A stretch of 64,000 nucleotides of DNA from Dendrolimus kikuchii (GCA_019925095.2 CM034412.1:2728001-2792000), one strand, 5' to 3'. Shown: positions 49,690 through 60,849, counted from the first letter of the stretch. A program made the numbers and translations. The notes: generated from the letters alone by a model not told the origin.

Positions 49690-49692
<3 letters not shown>

Positions 49693-49770
49693 ATAATAAT
49701 GGCACCCCACGCAAGCCCTCCCTCCAAAACTTCGGGCCATTTCTATAGACCGTGGTCTCCAGAGACATAT
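49690..49770 (-). mobile_element. Family A repeat fragment
   Basis: CCACGCAAGCCCTCCCTCCA is the reverse of the family A start (GGAGGGCTTGCGTGG). Confidence 0.6.
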
Positions 49771-49789
49771 ATACTATATAATAACAATC

Positions 49790-49935
49790 GGCAGATAAAC
49801 ACACACATTGTATATCCCCAAATTAAGCAAGTTACGCATGTGTTATGGGTAATATAGAACGGACTACTCTGGGGCCGATCCCAGACACAGAGACTAGAGT
49901 AAATAACGGAGAAAATTCGTTTCCAAAAATTACCA
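49790..49935 (-). mobile_element. tRNA-SINE body fragment
   Basis: TTGTATATCCCCAAATTAAG and GATCCCAGACAC reverse-match 4600-4710. Confidence 0.75.
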
Positions 49936-50098
49936 TAACTGGAATCTGTTAAGATGGTACTCCGTGAGTCCTTTTTTTAAAAAAAAAAACGAATTTATTT
50001 ACTGTAAGAGTTTAATTAAAAATACATCTGCACTATATGATGGTTAATAATGCTCTCTCTTTATTAGAGAAAATCAAATTGGTTTTATATAATGTACA

Positions 50099-50374
50099 AG
50101 AATGCATGATGAAAGAATGACTAAACAGATATACAATGCAAAAGTGGATGGATGCAGAAGTCGTGGAAGGCCACGACACACCTTCCATGATCAAATTGAT
50201 CCTGCACTAACAGAAGGTGATGTTAGGAGCCTTAAGAACAGACGAGCGTGCATGACAAGAGTTATGAATATCAAAGAAGCAAGTGAGGTGTGTAAGAATA
50301 AGACTGAATGGCGCTCTGTTGTTCGTGCCTACCTCGCAAGGGAACTGGCGTGAAGTTATGTATGTATGTATGTA
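50099..50374 (+). pseudogene. RTE-type LINE, 5'-truncated copy
   Basis: Open frame MHDERMTKQIYNAKVDGCRS...ARELA to TGA at about 50351, then ATG(TATG)n. The frame is a LINE remnant. ATGTACA at both ends may be the target duplication. Confidence 0.85.
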
Positions 50375-50589
50375 CAATTGCACGGATAAGCAATTGTACA
50401 TATAATACGGTGTCATAACAAATCGAACCCGGAGCATCAGCGTTGCAGTTTGGTAAGCCGTCAAAGGCTTATTTTATTTAAGTTTATGGCTTGGCAGCTA
50501 GGCCTTTAAGCCAGATCTAATTTTACAATATAGTTTCTTCATTTTCTTAAGCCTATGTGTAGCACAGCTGAACTGTAGGTTATCATCAG

Positions 50590-50830
50590 CTAGTGCCATT
50601 CAACGGAGTTCTTGTGACAACTCAAAAGGCCACATTTGACTATACAGTTCACATTTCTCACAAAACACATAATTACTACTCAAAAACTATCAATATCCTA
50701 CAATTATTGTTCATTTTAGAGTAATTTTACACATTTTTATAAAATAAAACTGCACAGCACAGCGTCTCCTTTCAGTTCCCGCCAAAAACTCCCGTCAAAG
50801 GCTTAGCCCGCTCAACCACAGAGGCCGTAA
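50590..50830 (-). mobile_element. Repeat D copy 2 plus a tRNA-SINE head fragment
   Basis: 50590-50790 is the inverse of 12880-13085. 50800-50830 (CTTAGCCCGCTCAACCACAG) is the inverse of the SINE head at 4496-4520. Confidence 0.65.
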
Positions 50831-51107
50831 AATCCCCGTCTCCTTTGACATATGTCACCTCTACGTAACGTTCATGGCCTGTCACGCGTTTGTCTCACTT
50901 ATTATTAAAAAAAACTCAGCCAATTCACAAAGGACTGAATTATAAAAAATTCGCCGCGAATTCTTAAGTAGCGTTCGTGTGAATCACTTCATTAATTTAG
51001 TAAGTTTTTTCCACCAAATGCTCGGCACGGTCGGCTTTTATTATCACGTCAAGACCACGCTTGATTTACAGGACAGTTGATGTTTTATTTTAATTTTTAT
51101 TAGGTAC

Positions 51108-51359
51108 TTATATTGCAATATCACTATGTACCGACAAATGACAATTTTGGAATAGATCCCAAAGACCTAGACTAGGAAGTATCGGATAGTTAGTCCATTT
51201 ACAAAATTTACCATTCCAGATATCCAATCCGTATTCTGGATCGTGTAGGAGCTGTTTAGGTAACGATTTTTTTACAATTGTCAAAAAATCGAATCTTGCT
51301 TGATACGATTTAAGTTTACCAGTAATATCCGTACGCAAAAGGTTTGCCGATAGCCTCAT
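51108..51359 (-). CDS. 83-residue ORF with polyadenylation signal, unrecognised
   Basis: Minus strand, ATG at 51357-51359 to TAA at 51108-51110, with AATAAA about 10 bases after the stop. The product (MRLSANLLRTDITGKLKSYQ..., then LPKQLLHDPEYGLDIWNGKF) looks protein-like and matches no repeat seen here. A stop lies seven codons upstream of the ATG in frame. It may be a terminal exon or the end of a retroposed gene. I do not recognise it. Confidence 0.35.
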   Translation of the reverse strand: MRLSANLLRTDITGKLKSYQARFDFLTIVKKSLPKQLLHDPEYGLDIWNGKFCKWTNYPILPSLGLWDLFQNCHLSVHSDIAI

Positions 51360-51498
51360 GATGTCACGCGTCGATGGTCAGTAAGGTTGACAAAATAGGT
51401 TACAGTCGTTGCAATAAATTTATTATTGTATATACTTTACATAAATATATACAATAATAGTAAGAAGTCATCGGCAAACCTTCTGCGCGCGGCTTATA

Positions 51499-52783
51499 TT
51501 AGGTTGGGGAAAAAGTTTCTTCGCATTTTATATAAAAATTCAAAAGGTTTTTTTATAAAGTTTATTTACATTTGACTAAAGTATGTAGGTGCCATTTTGT
51601 TGGATAACTTTTTTCCATCTTGTAGGTAGGGACGTGATCCCATTGCTATAAAAATGTTGGGGCTTCTGATCAAAAAACTGCGACAAGTGGTTCTGGCAGT
51701 CCTCTCGTGATGTTAACCTGACGCTGCCTAAGGAATTCTGCACAGACCGAAACAGGTGAAAATCTGAAGGTGCAAGGTCAGGACTATACGGTGGATGCAT
51801 TAACACCTCCCAGCAGAACTCTCGTAATTTTTGCTGAGTGGCTAAAGATCTGTGAGGTCTAGCGTTATCATGGTGAAAAACCACACCCTTCTGTTGATTA
51901 ATTCCGGCCACTTTCTCTCAACTTTTTGCTTTAATCTCATCAGTTGTTCGCAGTACAGTTCAGAATCGATGATCCTGCCTGGCGGTAACAGCTCATAATA
52001 AATAATGCCCTTCCAATCCCACCATACACACAGTATCACCTTGTTGCGAGTTAACCCGGGCTTCGCTACAGTCTGTGAAGCCTGACCAACCGTTGACCAC
52101 GATCTTTTTCGCACGTTCTTGTCATACGTGATCCACTTTTCATCACTAGTTATCAGCTTCTTCAAAAATGGTTCGGTTTCATTACGTCGTAATAAAGAAT
52201 CACAAATGAGTACACAGTTTACTAGGTTTCTTTCAGTGAGTTCATGAGGCACCCAAATATCGAGCTTTTTTGTGTACCCACCTTTTTTCAAATGCGCCAA
52301 AACCGTTTTGTGGGCAATTCCCAGCTCTCCAGCTACATCGTAAGTACTAATATACCGATCTTGCTCCTCTTTTTCAAAAATGGCATCAATTTTGTCCATA
52401 ACAGGGCGACCAGAGCGACGTGCATCTTTGATATCAAAATTTCCGGATTGAAAACGCTTAAACCAAATTTGCGCTACTCTCACAGATACTGCATTAGGTC
52501 CATAAACATCACAAATTTTTTCTCGGCTTGTGTTGCATTTTTACCTTTTTTGTAGCAAAATTTAAAAATGTATCGAATTTCTTCATTAGATTCACTCATT
52601 TTAACAATAAGGAAAACAAATGAAAATCGCACATTTTCCTAATTTGAATTTGGAATTGTCTTCTTTAAAATTAAAACTTTTTAATGATATCAAAACCAGC
52701 CAGATACAAATGGTATATAGCCAAAGAGATCTTATTACAAGTTCACACTTACTATATGCGAAAAGACTTTTTCCCCAACCTGT
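51499..52783 (-). mobile_element. mariner transposon (1,285 bp)
   Basis: Ends TTAGGTTGGGGAAAAAGTTT and (inverted) ACAGGTTGGGGAAAAAGTCT, about 27 bp alike, flanked by TA on both sides (51497-51498 and 52784-52785). The length is typical of mariner. It contains one transposase reading frame, broken. Confidence 0.95.
51576..52599 (-). pseudogene. mariner transposase, frameshifted
   Basis: Starts MSESNEEIRYIF at 52599. Downstream it shows the helix-turn-helix region (VAQIWFKRFQSGNFDIKD), TSDEKWITYDK, HHDNARPH and YSPDLAPSD. The second and third catalytic Asp are separated by 34 residues (DD34D). Two breaks are visible: extra bases in an A-run near 52520 and a one-base loss near 51890. The element cannot encode a full transposase but keeps both ends, so it could have been moved by a related enzyme. 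Confidence 0.93.
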
Positions 52784-52809
52784 TACATACCTTTTTCATG
52801 TTTGCACGA

Positions 52810-53018
52810 CGGAAAGCGGCTATCATCGTGTATGAACATTTACAACACCAGAGGTGGTACCAATCTGCCTCTCAAAGCGAGACTGGAACCTGACCAATAA
52901 TGCCGGAACACAACTCAATGTTGGCGGCATACTCTAGATCACGGGTGGTAGCCAACCAGACGGGTCAATACCCTCCCATCTGGCCGTGGGTTGTTTTGTC
53001 TTCGTTCCTGTACGGATA
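52810..53018 (-). mobile_element. SINE-1, old diverged copy
   Basis: GGAAAGCGGCTATCATCGTG to CGTTCCTGTACGGAT, lying 26 bp from the mariner end. Confidence 0.8.
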
Positions 53019-53048
53019 AACTATAAGATCTAATTCTATCTGACTTAC

Positions 53049-53096
53049 GTAACTCAGAAATATCTTGAATTATGTTTTCCATAGCCAACAGAGCAG
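53049..53096 (-). CDS. 48-bp internal exon candidate
   Basis: Minus strand: acceptor TTTGTAAACAG|CT and donor GAGTTAC|GTAAGT enclose one open frame, ALLAMENIIQDISEL. The other two frames have stops. It is short, so chance cannot be excluded. No partner exon was found. Confidence 0.35.
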
Positions 53097-53576
53097 CTGT
53101 TTACAAAACAATCAATAACAAAAAGTCCTTGTATGTAGTAAACTTTAAATTCACCTGGCAACTACAAATAACAATTTACAAACTTAAATCGTACAATTCG
53201 ATATAATTAAAACATGTCACCAACAAATAAATGTTAATCAAAACGTAACATGCCTATTTAAAGCCTATTATAACATATTTTAAATCCAAAAACGGATTAA
53301 TAATATAATGCGTTCCGTTTAACAAATGATGTAATAAATTACACATAGAATTATTATTTAAGGGTGTGTACAAACGCGCGACAAAAAGTCGCGGCCGCGC
53401 ACATAAATCGGCTGTCGCGAAAAAAGCGTCGTTTTAAAGTATTCAGCGGTATAATGGTACAAATGTTCTTGGACCATTACGTTGAGTTTCACGGGTTTTT
53501 CTTGATGTCTCATGCATTTTTGAGTGAGCGGTGTTCGCTTTGTTTAAATGTGTGGCTTAATTGTAAGCGTTTAGCG

Positions 53577-53891
53577 TTTTTTTTTTATTGCAGGAGCTCA
53601 GCAGACAGGCAGACGGCCCACTTGGTGGAAAGCGGTTACCATCGCCTATGGACATTTGCAACACCAAAGGTGCTACAAATGCGCTGCTGCTCTCTTAAAG
53701 GAGACTGGAACCTGGTCACTAATACCGGAACACAACACAAGGTTGTTATGGCGGCATACTTTAGACCAGGGGTGGTCGCCATCCAGTCGAGCAAATACCC
53801 TACCACCTGGCTGTGGGTTGTTTAGTCGCCCCTTACGACAGGCCGTCAGGCCGCAGGAAATTGTATTCTTTCTCCGTTCCTGCACGGATAA
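53577..53891 (-). mobile_element. SINE-1, full-length copy
   Basis: TTTTTTTTTTATTGCAGGAG to GTTCCTGCACGGATA. Confidence 0.9.
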
Positions 53892-53899
53892 AAATTGTA

Positions 53900-54600
53900 A
53901 ATTTGTATTTGTATAAAAATTGTATTTGTTTAATGAAGTAAAGACTGTTGCTAAATGGTCTGGTTGTCGCTAAGGTAAACCGATGAATTTTTATCTTTTG
54001 TGGGGGTTGATTAAGTGGAGTGTGTGGTACGTCGGTGATGGTTACCGCGTTGGATAGGTTGACGTATCACTGGGTTCTCGACCCATGGCTCAATTGCCTG
54101 AGAGGAGAGTACAAAATAGGACGACGAGTTGTTGTACTCTTGCAGTATATTAATTTCTTCTTAGTTCCTAATAAATTAGGAAATTAAAATTTAGACTATA
54201 TATACAGAAACCTTATCGTTTACGTGTTATGCACACCAGTATTCTGATCAATATTATATTTACACGTTTATGAGATTGGGCATTTTTACTGATGATGCAT
54301 CATACTGCAGATGCCCAATCTTATCGAAAGCTCTAACACCGATATCTATTATCTGTATTTACTTCAGCATCACGTTCATGCATTGACCATGGCCTTTAAC
54401 TGTGCTAAATTATTCATCAATAAATTGGTGGATAAAACGTGACGTGAATCTTTCTACATTTCTAGCGTAAATTGGAAAATGTATGATATGCAATACGTCG
54501 TTCAAAATATTTTTCAAATTTAGCTTATAGATGAAAAACACGATAAAATTCTCAAATACAATTTCAAGGGAAAAGAATTGTTGTTAGTAAACAATTCTTT
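53900..54600. other. No recognised gene
   Basis: AT-rich. Contains a short hairpin (AGATTGGGCAT ... ATGCCCAATCT) at about 54272-54325. Confidence 0.4.
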
Positions 54601-54601
54601 T

Positions 54602-54680
54602 CCAAATGTCCAAAGGCGATGGTAACCGCTTTCCATCAGGTGGACTGTCTGCCTGTCCACTGAATTTGTGCAATAAGAAA
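54602..54680 (+). mobile_element. SINE-1 3' fragment
   Basis: AAATGTCCAAAGGCGATGG to TTTGTGCAATAAGAAAAG. Confidence 0.8.
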
Positions 54681-54721
54681 AGTCAAAACAAAAACGTGTA
54701 AAAATTACATACATACATAAC

Positions 54722-54835
54722 TAAATTAAGGGGGATAATTCGAACCAGGAAATTCCAAAAATGCAAATTTAGAATTTTTGTCTGTCTGTGTGTCTGGATG
54801 TTCCAGCTAATCTCTGCGACCGCGGAATTAGCGGG
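54722..54835 (+). mobile_element. Interspersed repeat H, copy 2
   Basis: GGGATAATTCGAACCAGG and TGGATGTTCCAGCTAATCTC. Confidence 0.65.
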
Positions 54836-55254
54836 CACATTGAATTAACAATAAATTTTAAAACGCTAGAGTGTATAACATATACCGCGTACACCCAATA
54901 TGTATTTATTTATGAGCGTCTCGTTCGGATGTCGTCTCGAACGCGTTTTTGTCGTTCGCGTATAATCAGCCTAAGTTTAAGGCTCGAGATTTGTTCGTAT
55001 GATGTGTGCGCCTCCTAACATGGTAAAGGTGTTTTTATTAATTTTATTTATTTGTATATTATAGGTATTAGTTTGTGGAATTTATGTAACTATTTTGAAT
55101 AGTTTTTAAAAACATTGGAATGATTAAAAATACTTTTTAACGGTTTTCAGCGCGATATTTGATTTGATTTTCATTTAGATGTTTCGGCCACTTTTTAGGA
55201 GCCGTGAACTGGAAAGGCTAAGATGTCATGTGTCAATGAGTAACGTTAGGTTAT

Positions 55255-55890
55255 TATTTAGCCTAGCTGAACACCCTCCAGGTAAGTCCTGCCTGGAAGG
55301 AGCAGCGTCGAGACCTCGTCGCCTTTACTGGATTGGACTTCTCACTCCCGGCCGTGGTTCGCACCATGGTCGGGAGCAAACCCGGATGGGACGCTGTCTC
55401 CTCCTTCTGCGAGCACGTTATGCTTGCGAAGGAGGAGGCAGAACGGGAGCGTGCGCGGACATCCTTGCTTCGCTCCCGTCAAAGGACGATGCGTCGGCGC
55501 CGGAGGGCCAGTCTGGACCATCGACCGTCGTGAACTTTCCCTGGAGAAAGGTTTCACACTTACCTCTCCTCCCGTGGGGCGCGTTACAGATAGCCCCACG
55601 CAACGAGAGCATGAAGATGCCGGGGGCCAAAAGTAGTTCCCGGTAGTGGATGAGACCGATGGGCCACCGCCTGCCAGGGCCAGCGGAGGGGCCATGCCAT
55701 AAACCCGTGACCCTGGCGTTAAGGGCGAAGGACGGAATACCGAGGGGTTTTAGTGGGTATCCCTAATTGCCGTGTGGAAATAGCATCTGCAGTTCAGCCT
55801 AGAGGTGCTAATGTCACCCCGACCTGGCGAATCCTCACACACCGGCCGTGACTTTCCCGCTGATGGCCCTCTATTGGGTTTACCCTCATT
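55255..55890 (+). pseudogene. R1-clade LINE: polymerase C-terminus and 3' UTR
   Basis: The frame from about 55270 reads WKEQRRDLVAF, LDFSLPAVVRTMVGSKPGWD and SFCEHVMLAKEEAERERA, ending in an Arg-rich tail at TGA near 55531. This order (CPAW-EQR, SLP-VVR-MVGS, FCE-VM--KE-AE) is characteristic of R1/TRAS-type Pol ends. The GC-rich 3' UTR runs to about 55890 and is shared with 29580-29975. Everything upstream is missing. Confidence 0.85.
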
Positions 55891-55892
55891 AA

Positions 55893-56180
55893 AAACAGGC
55901 AGACGGCCCACTTGATGGAAAGCGGTTACCATCGCCTATGGACATTTGCACCACCAAAGTTGCTACAAATGCGCTGCTGCTCTCTTAAGGGAGACTGGAA
56001 CCTGGTCACTAATGCCGGAACACAACACAAAGTTGTTAGGGCGGCATACTCTAGACCTGGGGTGGTCGCCATCCAGTCGAGCAAATACCCTACCACCTGG
56101 CTGTGGGTCGTTTAGTCGCCTCTTACGACAGGCCGCCAGGCTGCAGGAAATTGTATTCTTTCACCGTTCCTGCACGGATA
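55893..56180 (-). mobile_element. SINE-1, 3'-truncated
   Basis: Starts at AAACAGGCAGACGGCCCACT directly after the R1 end, with no T-run, to GTTCCTGCACGGATA. Confidence 0.9.
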
Positions 56181-56247
56181 TATAACGAATAATAAATGAC
56201 TGCGTACTATTTTCCCCCCTAAATTTCCCAAAAGTATTATATTTTTA

Positions 56248-56565
56248 CAGATTACAGATGGTCCGGTGGTTCGGGCATGTGGAAAGAATGCATGATGAAA
56301 GAATGACTAAACAGATATACAATGCAAAAGTGGATGGATGCAGAAGTCGTGGAAGGCCACGACACACCTTCCATGATCAAATTGATCGTGTACTAGCAGA
56401 AGGTGATGTCAGGAGCCTTAAGAACAGACGAGCTTGCATGACAAGAGTTATGAATGTCAAAGAGGCAAGTGAGGTGTGTAAGAATAAGCCTAAATGGCAC
56501 TCTGTAGTTCGTGCCTACCCCGCAGGGGAACTGGCGTGATGTTATGTATGTATGTATGTATGTAG
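56248..56565 (+). pseudogene. RTE-type LINE, 5'-truncated copy
   Basis: The open frame MVRWFGHVERMHDERMTKQI... to TGA near 56537 is the cleanest copy of the polymerase C-terminus here. (TATG)n follows. AGATTA near both ends may be the target duplication. Confidence 0.85.
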
Positions 56566-56579
56566 ATTAAAAACAAAAA

Positions 56580-57208
56580 AAATCTTTAAAAAAAGTGGCA
56601 ACCCTAACCCTATACCCTATTTAAGAGTTTCGATACTGATTTTTTTACATCTTCCCATTAACTTATTAAGAATACGACTGCGACTGTATCTATACAAAGA
56701 TGGACTGATGAACATGACAGAACCTTACGGTTTCCCTTTCAGCCAAACTAGATAAGGAACCATGGAAACCATGACAAAAATGTAATTACTAAGATAGCAT
56801 CCCGACCGAATTGGAATGTATGGAAAGGTGTATTATAATTTAAAACACCGTTCGTGTGATAAAGATAAATAATCTAAGGCTATTAAACAAACTAAACATT
56901 ATAGCCAACTCATTACCACGACATCTTAAAGCATAAATTACTCGACTGAATCTGATAAACACATTCTAAAAGTTCCAAATGTCTAATAACACGGGTTCAT
57001 TCAATAAAACATCTTATAAAAACCGAACTTTGACAGATAACAGTTTAATGGTTCCACAGACTAATTTTTAAAAAATATATACAATTTTTCAATTTAATTA
57101 TTGATGACAATATTTTAATATGTCACTTTATTGCTTGATTCCAAATTGCTCGTCAGATGTCACTTAAATTCTTCATTAAAAGCAATGATTGTCTTAATAA
57201 TAATAATA
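56580..57208. other. No recognised gene
   Basis: AT-rich with no repeat or exon recognised. Confidence 0.4.
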
Positions 57209-57212
57209 TTAT

Positions 57213-57719
57213 TGTTACGAGTGTGGGACTCGAAATAAAATGCCGTTGGAATTACTATAGAATTTATTAGAACTATACAAACGCGTATAACATAGGTACA
57301 AATATAACTAGACACTACTAGTACAAAACTGCACGATTCAATGACACGCGCAAAGTCCGTCACTATATCGCTTGTCGAATGTACGTCTTACTTGTACGTA
57401 ATCCTCGCTCGACTGCCTCACCCCTCCGTTCCGGAATTGTTTTATAGTAAACTGTACAATACACAATGGAAGCTCGTGGGCTGGGTTCTTCCAAGAAAAT
57501 GTAATTTGCACACCTGCGAACGGCCAACAAAGTTGAAAACAATAACAATAAGGATTAGTTCGACACTAATCACGGCCATAAAACGAGAAGAAAAACAATA
57601 GCATGTTTTTCTTAATTACAAATTCTAAACACAAAGTAAAGAATTCCTAAATTCGGGAAAGCAATAAAACGCGCTTTTACGACCGCCAGGTGTGCGCACT
57701 TATTTGTCGGTATGTAACA
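57213..57719 (-). mobile_element. Solo LTR, family L, copy 4
   Basis: Inverted relative to the others: TGTTACGAGTGTGGGACTCG to GGTATGTAACA, with TTAT on both sides (57209-57212 and 57720-57723). A TATAAAAC box lies near 57440 on the minus strand. Confidence 0.88.
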
Positions 57720-57934
57720 TTATTTATATGTGTATATTTTTCTAAAATAAATTGCACACATAAAATGTCTCACGTGACCAAAACGCTGGTCTATACATAT
57801 ATAGTTTTAGAGCTATGTATATTACTATCGTCATTGTAATCTGAATAATAACGATGCATCCCGCGTAATACTAGTTTTGTCAAATGTCAATTTTACGTCA
57901 TCAGTTCTTTATTGTTTTTTTTTTAAGTCAATAG

Positions 57935-58055
57935 GTTCGCGTTTGACTGACATTGCGCCTGATGTCAGGCGGAAATGCAGTCTAAGGTGGAGCACGCTTA
58001 TCTAGAAGATTCCTGTTCACGCGAGACCTGAAGACACCTAGATTGTATTCTTCAG
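57935..58055 (+). mobile_element. Repeat G relative
   Basis: TAGGTTCGCGTTTGACTGAC, GTCTAAGGTGGAGCACGCTT and TAGAAGATTCCTGTTCACGC. Confidence 0.65.
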
Positions 58056-58061
58056 GAAAAA

Positions 58062-58320
58062 CATACATACATAACTTCACGCCAGTTCCCTTGCGGGGTA
58101 GGCACGAACCACAGAGCGCCATTTAGGCTTATTCTTACACACCTCACTTGCTTCTTTGACATTCATAACTCTTGTCATGCACGCTCGTCTGTTCTTAAGG
58201 CTCTTGACATCACCTTCTGCTAGTACACGATCAATTTGATCATGGAAGGTGTGTCGTGGCCTTCCACGACTTCTGCATCCATCCACTTTTGCATTGTATA
58301 TCTGTTTAGTCATTCTTTCT
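58062..58320 (-). mobile_element. RTE-type LINE, 5'-truncated copy
   Basis: (CATA)n at the left to TTTAGTCATTCTTTC at the right. Confidence 0.88.
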
Positions 58321-58405
58321 GTATATTTAAACAGACATGAAATCAAAACAACCACACAAAAGTGGCTCATGCAACTTGATTACCAAAAAACTAACCTCAT
58401 CTTAT

Positions 58406-58650
58406 CTTATACTAATATATAAAGCTGAAGAGTTTGTTTGTTTGTTTGAACGCGCTAATCTCAGGAACTACTGGTCTGATTGGAAAAATTCTTTCAGTGT
58501 TAGATAACCCATTTATCGAGGAAGGCTATAGGCTATATATCATCACGCTAAGATCAATAGGAGCGGAGCAGGAATAAAGAATGTTTCAAAATCGGGGGTT
58601 ATTAACTTACTTTTTTTTTATATCTACGCGGACAAAGTCACGGGAAGAAG
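58406..58650 (-). mobile_element. ACTAGC-family repeat
   Basis: TATATAAAGCTGAAGAGTTTG, CGCGCTAATCTCAGGAAC and the GGACAAAGTCACGGG...CTAGTT end. Confidence 0.8.
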
Positions 58651-58854
58651 CTAGTTATGTCCACACACCCACACACAAACAAGTTAACATCTAGTTTTAA
58701 AAGTAATTTAATTTAGGAGATAAAAGTTGTGTAGTCAGTCACACGTCTACTTGGTCTCCCACGATACAGGCTAGTCCTACTGCGAAACATATGTAAGCAT
58801 TATTTTTGTGTAATTTTTTCACAATAAATTGATTTTGATTTCATTTTGAATCTC

Positions 58855-59265
58855 AATTCATTCCTGGGGTTGTCTGGAAGAGATCGATTTTTAGCGATAA
58901 GACCGCCCTTTGTGCATATTGAGACATAGTTTTAGTCGCATTGTATATCTGTTTACTAAACAGATATACAATGCAAAAGTGGATGGATGCAGAAGTTGTG
59001 GAAGGCCACGACACACCTTCCATGATCAAATTGATCGTGTACTAGCGGAGGGTGATGTCAGGAGCCTTAAGAACAGACGAGTGTGCATGACAAGAGTTAT
59101 GAATGTCAAAGAAGCAAGTGAGGTGTGTAAGAATGGGCCTAAATGGCGCTCTGTTGTTCTTGCCTACCCCGCAAGGGAACTGGCGTGAAGTTATGTGTGT
59201 AGTTTTAGTCTAGTTCTTTTTTTGTATTGGTGTACAATAAAGAGTTATTGATTGATTGATTGGTT
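58855..59265 (+). mobile_element. LINE K 3' end split by an RTE copy
   Basis: GGTTGTCTGGAAGAGATCGA and GCGATAAGACCGCCC lie left of the insertion. GTACAATAAAGAGTTATTGA and (TTGA)n lie right of it. Confidence 0.8.
58938..59199 (+). mobile_element. RTE-type LINE copy with 5' foldback and TSD
   Basis: Flanked by TAGTTTTAGTC at 58927-58937 and 59200-59210. The 5' end is GCATTGTATATCTGTTTA directly followed by its own inverse, TAAACAGATATACAATGC, so the first 18 bases are an inverted duplicate of the next. Confidence 0.93.
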
Positions 59266-59536
59266 TTTGTGCAGAATTTGACATACCTCTCACTCCTGTA
59301 TATTTACTTACTTACTTCCTTACAGTCCACTATAAAAAATACTCAAACTAGTGAAGCTACGCTGATCCCTGATCCAGCAATGCACACCTCATGTGGTTGC
59401 GCCTAGGAACATCTCCTTATAAATTCTTCCTCCCGTTCCTCGCCATCAAGAAAAGAATAAACTTTCAAATGAAGAATGTGCAAAACAAGACAAGCATTAA
59501 ACTTCGTGTCAGTGCTGTCATTACAATAGATCCACT

Positions 59537-59943
59537 TGCAGGGCGTTCCATTTGTAGCTCACAACGCCCAAAATGCTCAGTTAGCCGTTCCACAAGGCGA
59601 CCGCGGTCGTTGTGGTCGTGGCGAAAACGTCACTAATGACGTCATCATTTTCGGTCACACAACGCTCACAATAGGCGGGTCGAATAGCCGTTCCACTTGG
59701 GTTTACGATTGTAACGCGGGCAAGCAAGTGAAACGGGATAAATCGCGGTCGTAAACGTGGTCGTTGCGAGTCCCTAATGGAACGTAGCCTTGCTTGCCGG
59801 CGTTACAATCGTAGACCCAAGTGGAACGGCTATTCGACCCACCTCTTGACATGGGTCGTTGTGAGCCTTGTGTGATCGAAAATGATCACGTCATTAGTGC
59901 CCACAACATGTGGGGCGTTGTGAGCTACTAATGGAACGCCCTG
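59537..59943. mobile_element. Family C inverted-repeat DNA element
   Basis: CAGGGCGTTCCATTTGTAGC at the left is inverted at the right (GCTACTAATGGAACGCCCTG). The left arm runs to CTCACAACGCCC. Internal blocks GTGGAACGGCTATTCGACCC and AACGTCACTAATGACGTCAT occur in both orientations, so most of the element can fold on itself. No ORF. Confidence 0.8.
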
Positions 59944-59944
59944 A

Positions 59945-60750
59945 TAGTGAAATGATAGGTGGAACACGATACATGAAAACATTTTAATTTAATAACTTAA
60001 ATCCTGCTCTCCTTTTTTTTTTTAGTTTTAGTATTTAATTTTAGGTTTCTATTTTATAGTTTAGTTTAAATTTTTAAAATAATTTTGGTTGTTACAATAA
60101 ATAATTTAACTTAAATCCCCTAAGCAAATCCTGGTGAGTGTGTGAACCCCGGGACGATAGCAGTGTGGCGGTGGACTGGTGGTGAGGTAAGTCACTCTTC
60201 ACTTGCTTCTTCTTCCACATCCCTTTGCCTTCTCCCGGCCATCGCGCCCGCAACACGCTTAAAAAGACGAAAGACAACTATGGCCATGAAAAAGTTTATT
60301 ATAGGATATCATTCAGAGAAATAATCACAGAACCCCAAATAACCAACACCTCCGTCTATTAAAATTACAAAAATAATAGGTCGATTAATCTTACGATCCA
60401 CAAAAAGGCGGATTTACTGCCCTGTCAAAATATATATAAGATGAGGTGCCCTTAACAAGATGGTTCACGTTTTTTTGTACAAAAGACCAAATTTAGATGT
60501 TTAACAAAACATTAACAAAAGAAAGAATCTCGTTAAGGATTGTTACAGATTTATACGCGAAAGTTCGGTACTAATTCTTTTTAAGCGATTTGTTTTGTAT
60601 AAAAGCATCTCAAGAATACTTTACAATATGCTATTTATATTTATGTCGTGCTTTGCAACACACTTTTAAGATAAAATTGCTGACGTTCAGTAAACAGAGC
60701 AAGAAGAACTATCGCTCGTCTATCGCTGCGCCAGCGCGATAAGTTCCATG
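59945..60750. other. No recognised gene
   Basis: AT-rich apart from 60140-60260, a CT-rich patch with a GTGAG|GTAAGT donor-like site near 60184. The short frames there lack support. Confidence 0.4.
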
Positions 60751-60759
60751 CACTGTGAA

Positions 60760-60837
60760 TATAAAACATTTGTAGTGGAATACTTACAATTGGAAGTGAA
60801 CAGTTAGTTAGAAGTGCAAAAATCTACAATACCTGAG
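60760..60837 (+). promoter_or_regulatory. Possible promoter and untranslated first exon
   Basis: TATAAAA at 60760-60766, then about 30 bases on a region with no ATG that ends at a donor, CCTGAG|GTAAGA (60838). A TATA box with a short non-coding first exon is usual in insect cuticle and immune genes, but no downstream exon was identified. Confidence 0.3.
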
Positions 60838-60849
60838 GTAAGAAATTTC

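Noticed and set aside
55179..55695. 155- and 117-residue overlapping frames
   Set aside because: They are shadows of the R1 polymerase C-terminal frame and its 3' UTR. GC-rich sequence keeps other frames open.
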